Below are positions 57,681-64,000 of a DNA stretch of 64,000 nt, piece by piece. Both the position numbers and the translations under genes were made by a program. The stretch spans positions 13,157,799 to 13,221,798 of the forward strand of contig CM031601.1 of NCBI GenBank assembly GCA_018398815.1. The letters run 5' to 3'. Each line of letters opens with the position of its first letter. The stretch's first letter is position 1. The notes under the pieces are model-generated. The model saw only the letters and a program-made list of their open reading frames with translations. It was not told the DNA's origin and made no database searches. This stretch comes from Conus ventricosus (Eukaryota > Mollusca > Gastropoda > Neogastropoda > Conidae).

Positions 57681-58659
57681 GTCTTGAGATGTTCATTCAT
57701 AAGTTCACCAACTTGTGCTCTATATTAAAAACTTTGTATATCAGTTGATCGCCTTCGCAAGTAAAGCAGTGTCAGTCTCTGCCTCTGTCTCTGTCTCTCT
57801 CTGTATCAGTTTCTCTCTGTCGAGGAGAGGAGTGACTTTCCTTGTCTGGTTACCAGCAAGTGCGAGATGAACAATAAAACTAATAGACTGCAGTTCTAGA
57901 GGTCTGTCTTTATGACGAACGGAGAAATGAAGTGTAAAACTTAGGAAATAATCAGTTCTAGGACGTTAGCCTTATCAGTGAACTGCGCAACAGAATGAAA
58001 ATGATTGCCGTTTTGGGACGTCTCAGTCTATGAGAAACGGAGCAATGAAACTAAAACCAACAGATGGCAGTTCATGGACGTTTATGTTCATGACAACAGT
58101 GAAAGGAAGTGTGAAACTACAAACTACCGCTTGTTGAAGTCTATGGTTGTGACGATCTTAAAAAAATAGTGTAAGATTAACAAACAGCAGTTCGTGGAAT
58201 CTGTGCGTATAACGAACTGAAACATGAAGTGTAAAACTATCAAATGCCAGTTCATGGAGCTTGTGATGATCTGAGAAATGATGTTTGAAATTAACAAATA
58301 GCGATTTATGAAGTTTATGTATATGACGATCTTAAAAATGAAGTGTAAAATTAACAAACAGCAGTGCGTGCATGTATAAGTGCGCGCGCGCGCGTGCGTG
58401 TGTGGACCTTTAGCAGTGCATTCCGTAACGCTGTCAATAGTCGTGGAGGGTGTTGGCTGGGAGTGGGAAATGGCGGTGGTGATGGTGGACACTAACGAGA
58501 CCTTTTTCCAGACATAGTCCCTTCTGGGATGAGGCCCCTCGGGAGTGGAGTCAGTGGGTGACTGTGAACATTGACAAACCACAGAGCGCCCATACAACGT
58601 GGCATTATGTGTGTGTCCTCAGGCAACGAGTCAGGGAGATGGCCGAGGAACGTCGTTAC

Positions 58660-59492
58660 TCTCTGACTGGGTGGTTTCAGCCACCTGAGCATTGTGTTGT
58701 AGTCCTCGTTGCTCTGTGACTGGGTGGTGTTCAGCCACCTGAGCATTGTGTTGTAGTCCTCGTTGCTCTGTGACTGGGTGGTGTTCAGCCACCTGAGCAT
58801 TGTGTTGTAGTCCTCGTTGCTCTGTGGGTGGTGTTCAGCCACCTGAGCATTGTGTTGTAGTCCTCGTTGCTCTGTGACTGGGTGGTGTTCAGCCACCTGA
58901 GCATTGTGCTGTAGTCCTCGTTGCTCTGTGGGTGGTGTTCATCCACCTGAGCATTGTGTTGTAGTCCTCGTTGCTCTGTGACTGGGTGGTGTTCAGCCAC
59001 CTGAGCATTGTGCTGTAGTCCTCGTTGGTCTGTGGGTGGTGTTCAGCCACCTGAGCATTGTGTTGTAGTCCTCGTTGCTCTGTGACTGGGTGGTGTTCAG
59101 CCACCTGAGCATTGTGCTGTAGTCCTCGTTGCTCTGTGGGTGGTGTTCAGCCACCTGAGCATTGTGTTGTAGTCCTCGTTGCTCTGTGGCTGGGTGGTGT
59201 TCAGCCACCTGAGCATTGTGTTGTAGTCCTCGTTACTCTGTGACTGGGTGGTGTTCAGCCACCTGAGCATTGTGCTGTAGTCCTCGTTGCTCTCTGGGTG
59301 GTGTTCAGCCACCTGAGCATTGTGTTGTGGTCCTCGTTGCTCTGTGACTGGGTGGTGTTCAGCCACCTGAGCATTGTGTTGTAGTCCTCGTTGCTCTGTG
59401 ACTGGGTGGTGTTCAGCCACCTGAGCATTGTTTGTAGTCCTCGTTGCTCTGTGACTGGGTGGTGTTCAGCCACCTGAGCATTGTGTTATAGT
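58660..59492. repeat. 54/50-bp satellite with 104-bp higher-order unit
   Basis: About sixteen units contain GTGTTCAGCCACCTGAGCAT, TGTGTTGTAGTCCTCGTTG and CTCTGTGACTGGGTG. A 4-bp-shorter variant, CTCTGTGGGTG, alternates with the full unit between about 58,780 and 59,210, giving a regular 104-bp period in which TGTGTTGTAG and TGTGCTGTAG also alternate. Open frames on the minus strand are artefacts of this period. Confidence 0.95.
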
Positions 59493-59671
59493 TCAAGAGA
59501 TCTGGGCTTAGAGACAAATCGTGGTGGAAACGAGAGAGGATGTTATGGTGGCGCGAAGAGGGGATATTAGACTGTGAAATTCAGCTATTTTTACTTTGTA
59601 ATCGTCGCTGACATTTACATAAACCAACAGGAAAAAAGAGATGGGGCGGGATGGTTGTCCTAATAGGCCAG

Positions 59672-59995
59672 AGAGAGAGAGAGAGAGGGGGGGGGGGGGG
59701 GGGGGGGGGGGAGGGAGGAGGGACAGAGGCGTTGAGGGAGGGGGATGAATTCAGAGAATTCAGTCTTAAAAAAAAAATTGATCTTGTCCTTTAAAGAACA
59801 TCCAAGAAGAGCGCACAACAGTTTCTGGAAGCAAACCCAATCGATGAACACTGGGTTGTTCTCTAAGAGGGGAACAGTGGGTCTAAGGGGGACTGAAGTC
59901 GATCACTAACCAGAGTCTTGTCAGACATTGTGTCTGGAGTGACCGGTTGTGTGTGTGTGTGTGTGTGTGGGTGGGGGGGGGGGGGGGGGGGGGTG
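59672..59995. repeat. (GA), poly(G), (GT), poly(G)
   Basis: GA then a G run (59,672-59,710), unique sequence, then GT (59,948-59,970) and a G run (59,974-59,993). Flanks 59,493-59,670 and 59,996-60,530 have no recognisable gene. Confidence 0.93.
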
Positions 59996-60531
59996 CAAGA
60001 TCCTTCGCCAGCCCACAGGTGAATTGGAAAAGGAGGTCGATTAGTTTGCAAGAGAGATATCCAGGCCTGTGTACACATACACGTTGGTTCTCCTTTCCGG
60101 CGAACATTCACTCAATGTTTCATATTTAAAACATCGGCATTGCTGTAAAGTGCATTCAGTTAATGTGAAGCTAGTTTGTCTTTATATTTTCTGTCATTTT
60201 GTTTTTGTTAACTAGAGATGTTGGTTCTCTTCCTCTCTGTCTGTCTTTCTGTCTGTCGCTGTCTCTGTCTCTCTGTTTCAATGGTCTCGGTCTGTTTGTG
60301 TGTCTATCTGTCAGTCAGTCTGCCCGTCTGTCTGTCTGTCTCTCGCTCGTGCAATCTAATACCAACTGATAATCACCAACAATGAACAACATTTAACTCT
60401 CATATCTTTAAAAAATGTCACGCGCTTTCGCAGAGTGCCAGCCGTGCTGAATGAAAAATCTGCTATGCAAGGGCTTCACTTTAGATTCCGTATAGACACT
60501 TCCCTGACAAAGAAGCTCCACAGTGCTATTT

Positions 60532-60936
60532 CCCCCCCCCCCCCCCCCCCCCCCTTTCAGTTCTTTTTTCCTTTCTGTTCTTTTTTCCCTTTCTGTTCTT
60601 TTTTTCTCTTTCTGTTCTTTTTTTCCCTTTCTGTTCTTTTTTTTTTCCTTTCTGTTCTTTTTTCCCTTTCTGTTCTTTTTTTCCTTCTGTTCTTTTTTTC
60701 CTTTCTGTTCTTTTTTTCCTTGTTCTTTTTCCCTTTCTGTTCTTTTTTTCCTTTCTGTTCTTTTTTTCCTTTCTGTTCTTTTTTTCCTTTCTGTTCTTTT
60801 TTTTCCTTTCTGTTTTTTTTTTTTCTTTTCAGTTTTTTTTTCCCTTTCTGTTCTTTTTTCCCCCTTTCAGTTCTTTTTTTTTCCTTTTTGTTCTTTTTTC
60901 CTTTTTTTCCTTCCTGTTCTCCCCCCCCCCCCCCTT
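60532..60936. repeat. Homopyrimidine minisatellite (~18 bp unit)
   Basis: A C run (60,532-60,554), then about twenty units of TTTCTGTTCTTTTTTTCC with variable T length, closed by another C run (60,920-60,934). It is almost pure pyrimidine on the plus strand, the composition that can form triplex DNA. Confidence 0.93.
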
Positions 60937-61024
60937 CTTTCAGCAAAACATTCCTTTACCTTTGATGAGACACACTGTACCGCCAACAGGAGATGTATGA
61001 GCTACACAGGTCTGAGCGCTGACC

Positions 61025-61455
61025 GTGGGTGATCTTGCTTATAGAGGAATGGGTGTTTCAAATGTACTAGAGTTGTTCATCTTTGTTACCGTGGGTGGTC
61101 TTGCTGATAGAGGAATGGGTGGGGTGGGGTTTCAAATGTACTAGAGTTGTTCATCTTTGTTACCGTGGGTGGTCTTGCTTAATGAGGAATGGGTGGGTGG
61201 GTGTTTCAAATGTACTAGAGTTGTTCATCTTTGTTACCGTGGGTGGTCTTGCTTAATGAGGAATGGGTGGGTGGGTGTTTCAAATGTACTAGAGTTGTTC
61301 ATCTTTGTTACCGTGGGTGGTCTTGCTTATAGAGGAATGGGTGGGTGGGTGTTTCAAATGTACCAGAATTGTTCATCTTTGTTACCGTGGGTGATCTTGC
61401 TGATAGAGGAATGGGTGGGTGGGTGTTTCAGATGTACTAGAGTTATTCATCTTTG
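61025..61455. repeat. ~75-bp minisatellite, six copies
   Basis: Units contain GTTACCGTGGGTGGTCTTGC, AGAGGAATGGGTGG and TTTCAAATGTACTAGAGTTG. They differ at TTATAG/TTAATG/TGATAG and in the number of GGGT repeats. Confidence 0.94.
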
Positions 61456-61505
61456 TTATTGTTGCGTTCCTGTGTTTGAGATTGCTTGCTTCTGACCACA
61501 TTGAA

Positions 61506-61514
<9 letters not shown>

Positions 61515-61602
<88 letters not shown>

Positions 61603-61665
61603 TGAGTGAGTGAGTGTGTGTCTGTGTGTGTGTACACGCGCATACTTGTGCAAACAAACGTGTGT

Positions 61666-61696
<31 letters not shown>

Positions 61697-61960
61697 GTGT
61701 TTGAAAGACGCAATGCTGATACCATAAAGCGTTAAACAAAATATACTGTTGCAGATGACATAATAATTTTTATTTATTTATTTTTATTTTTTTAGCGGAG
61801 AATGGTTTGTTATATGACACAGGGGGCAGTATGACAGGGGTTTTCCCTTGTATACGATAGAGAGAGAGAGAGGGGGGGGGGGGGAGGAATGAGGGAGGGG
61901 GGGGAGAGGAGAGAGAGAAGGCGGTGTGTGTGTGTGTGTGTGTGTGTGAATTAGAGAAGG
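61515..61960. repeat. (GT), (GA), poly(G) microsatellite cluster
   Basis: Alternating GT and GA runs (61,515-61,620), GT-poly(G) (61,661-61,698), GA/G (61,860-61,920) and GT (61,924-61,949). The stretch 61,965-62,716 has CG/GT alternation at 62,098-62,175 and no recognisable gene. Confidence 0.92.
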
Positions 61961-62729
61961 GGGACACGTGGGAGGATGGCTGTCTATGCCAGACTGCTGG
62001 AAGTTAGAGAACCTAAAACTACACGCACAACATCAGACTCCGTGCTTCAAATGAGAAACACAAGGGACCAGATTATATGTCTGGATTGTATATTGCTTGC
62101 GCGCGCGCGCGGTGTGTGTGTGTTTGTGCGTGCGTGCGTGCGTGTGTGTGTGTGTGTGTGCGCGCGCGTGCGTGTGCAGAGGGGATGGGTACCCGGGTGG
62201 AGCTGGCCGGAGGCGTATTTGGCATTTGGATTGCTCAGGTTGCTGAAGGAGAGTGACTGACCACTGTGACCAGAAGTCGTGCGAGGTTACTGCAGACAAA
62301 AGACATTACAACAGCTGTCCTTATCTCCGCCACAGACCGTGAGACGGTGTAGAGGTCTGTGGTCTCCCCATTGTATATGATTGGAACAGCTCACAGAAGC
62401 TGTTCAGAGCATCTGCGTGTGCCCTGCCGCCAATTTTCACAAGGCTGGTGTTTAGGAAAGGCCCACAGTCTTGCCACCAGTCTGCTTCAACCCCCCCGCA
62501 AAAAGGTAAACAGTATGGTTCCCCACTTCCTCTGTCTACGTTCTGTCCCTTAAGTATGTCTGCATTTTGGCGTGATTAGGACTGATATATTTATTGATTG
62601 TGAGCTATTGATGAGAAATCTAGTCAGCTGCGTTCTTTGTACAATGACATGCAGAACTGTTGGCATTCTGTCCGTGGTTTGTCATGTTTGGTTTCTGATC
62701 TTGAAAAGGCGGGGAGGAGTTGGAGGATG

Positions 62730-62785
62730 AGATAAGATAATGTTGCTTATAGCCCAGCCGACCGCAAGGGCCACATCAGGGCTGT
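62730..62785 (-). mobile_element. 56-bp LINE 3'-tail insertion with 13-bp TSD
   Basis: Reverse complement matches the 3' end of the LINE at 20,285-20,341, including the GGTCGGCTGGGCTATAAGCA and TTATCTTATC parts. The sequence GAGTTGGAGGATG occurs directly on both sides (62,717-62,729 and 62,786-62,798). This is the hallmark of target-primed reverse transcription that stopped after about 56 bases. Confidence 0.88.
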
Positions 62786-62798
62786 GAGTTGGAGGATG

Positions 62799-63475
62799 GC
62801 CAGGGGCGTAGGGATAGGGGAGGAGGTGCCCTTCGCTAGTGTATACTTACGTCAGCCGTCAGCCTTTTGCGCTTCTATAATTCAACTTTTGTGCGGCGAA
62901 CCGAAATGTTAAAGGTGAGGAGTCCAACCTCCTCTAGCCCGTCCACTCGTACCCTGTATACCCTCTCTCCCCCTCTCTTCACTCATTCCTTGCTCCCATT
63001 CTCTCCCTCTTCTCCCCCCCCCCCCCCCCCATCGCAATCCTCCACCATCTCCTCATGCCTCCCCCTACCCACCGACAATTAACTTGTAACATGGGCCTTC
63101 GCTTTTCTTGGGGGAAATATTTCCTGTCGATCGCCTGGTGTCTCCAGAGCGTGTTTCCATCCCGGATGAAGGTCAGTGTACCCACGGTAAATAGTGGGCA
63201 ACGCTTCGAAAAACCGCCAAGGGAGCGTACGGGCCAGCGGATTTTTCCCTTCTGTCTGTGTCGGCATTGAAGGAGTGGACAAACCTCGATGACTGACGCT
63301 GAAACGAAGTTGTTTTTTTTTCTTTTCGGGGGAAGAGAGAACCAAAAAGCACTCGTTTGCTGGCAACATGAGAAACGATCGGAAGTACTAAGAATTGGAG
63401 TAGAGGTGTGTGTGTGTGGGGGGGTCTGTCCTAGTTAGGAAAGAGGAAGGGGCGGGTGAGGGTGTATGTGCAAAA
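62799..63475. other. Unassigned interval
   Basis: Mixed sequence with C-rich tracts (63,014-63,030) and no recognisable gene. The open frames here show no family motif. Confidence 0.6.
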
Positions 63476-63476
63476 T

Positions 63477-63755
63477 TTAGATGCACACAAAAAGACACTA
63501 CCTGCTCCACAACAGTTTCAATGGCTGGGAGGCAATATTGATGGTGATGCACACAAAAAAGACACTACCTGCTCCACAACAGTTTCAATGGCTGGGGAGG
63601 CAATATTGATGGTGTATGCACACAAAAAAGACACTACCTGCTCCACAACAGTTTCAATGGCTGGGGAGGCAATATTGATGGTGATGCACACAAAAAAGAC
63701 ACTACCTGATCCACAACAGTTTCAATGGCTGGGGAGGCTATATTGATGGTGATTG
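63477..63755. repeat. 68-bp minisatellite, four copies
   Basis: Units contain ATGCACACAAAAAAGACACT, ACCTGCTCCACAACAGTTTC and GGCAATATTGATGGTG. Copies are almost identical, so this is a young expansion. Confidence 0.95.
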
Positions 63756-63877
63756 AAAAGAAAACCTGAAAGAAAATTGGCAGACTTCGTCTGCATGAAA
63801 ATCGTTATTTGACGTCAAGAGACTGTCTAAAATAAAGCATTCTAAATGAGTAAATTAAATCATGCATTCATGCGCGC

Positions 63878-64000
63878 CGGAAAAAGGAGCGTTGTTGGAG
63901 GACACGGTCGCAGGATGTAGGAAAAAGGAGCGTTGTTGGAGGACACGGTTGCAGGTATGTAGGAAAAAGGAGCTTGTTGGAGGACAACGGTCGCAGGATG
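63878..64000. repeat. ~42-bp minisatellite running off the window end
   Basis: Three copies of a unit containing GGAAAAAGGAGCGTTGTTGG and AGGACACGGTCGCAGG. The last copy reaches the last base, so the array continues beyond the window. Confidence 0.92.

Noticed and set aside
60435..60965. Phe/Leu-rich membrane protein frames
   Set aside because: Direct translation of a pyrimidine minisatellite in two frames at once.

Overview
The window looks like intergenic DNA of a metazoan, most likely a marine gastropod mollusc. It is saturated with (AC)n, (AG)n, (CTGT)n and long poly(G) tracts, it carries many minisatellites with 25-104 bp units, it has vertebrate/mollusc-type TTAGGG repeats, and its retroelement remnants resemble those of mollusc genomes. 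The species assignment is inference. I see no intact host gene. Every recognisable protein-coding stretch is a mobile-element or virus-like remnant with frameshifts or stops.

Layout. 1-5,242: microsatellites, a 25-bp minisatellite (2,755-3,595) and a 42-bp satellite (4,217-5,242). 5,243-7,985: a Kolobok-like DNA transposon that splits the 42-bp satellite. It has a TTAA duplication, 29-bp perfect inverted termini, a broken THAP zinc finger, three families of inverted oligomer arrays, and an internal TTAGGG tract. 7,986-11,100: the rest of the satellite, poly(G) and a 305-bp foldback. 11,161-15,277: a DNA element with 1.1-kb inverted arms around a broken gene for a PIN/FEN-like, Cys-rich protein, itself hit by an RTE-like LINE. 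16,605-20,345: a 5'-truncated LINE with endonuclease, reverse transcriptase and RNase H. 20,346-34,344: minisatellites, poly(G) tracts and a second foldback.

34,345-50,026 is the main discovery: a decayed Polinton/Maverick (adintovirus-like) endogenous element of about 15.7 kb. It has terminal inverted repeats whose outer 36 bp are identical, and a 5-bp flanking direct repeat. Recognisable remnants are an FtsK/A32-type packaging ATPase (minus), a coiled-coil/membrane virion-type protein (minus), a family-B protein-primed DNA polymerase (plus) and a retroviral-type DDE integrase with a chromo-like tail (minus). Several other decayed coding stretches are unassigned and may hold the capsid genes. 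Its core is AT-rich and almost free of the microsatellites that fill the flanks. A 1.7-kb stretch of different composition sits between the core and the right terminus.

50,027-64,000: a 5'-truncated L1/Tx1-like LINE (minus) interrupted by a 549-bp SINE-like insert, two further LINE 3' pieces, a 56-bp LINE tail with 13-bp target-site duplications, a 104-bp higher-order satellite and other minisatellites. The window is best read as layers of transposition into satellite-rich DNA, with one viral integration.
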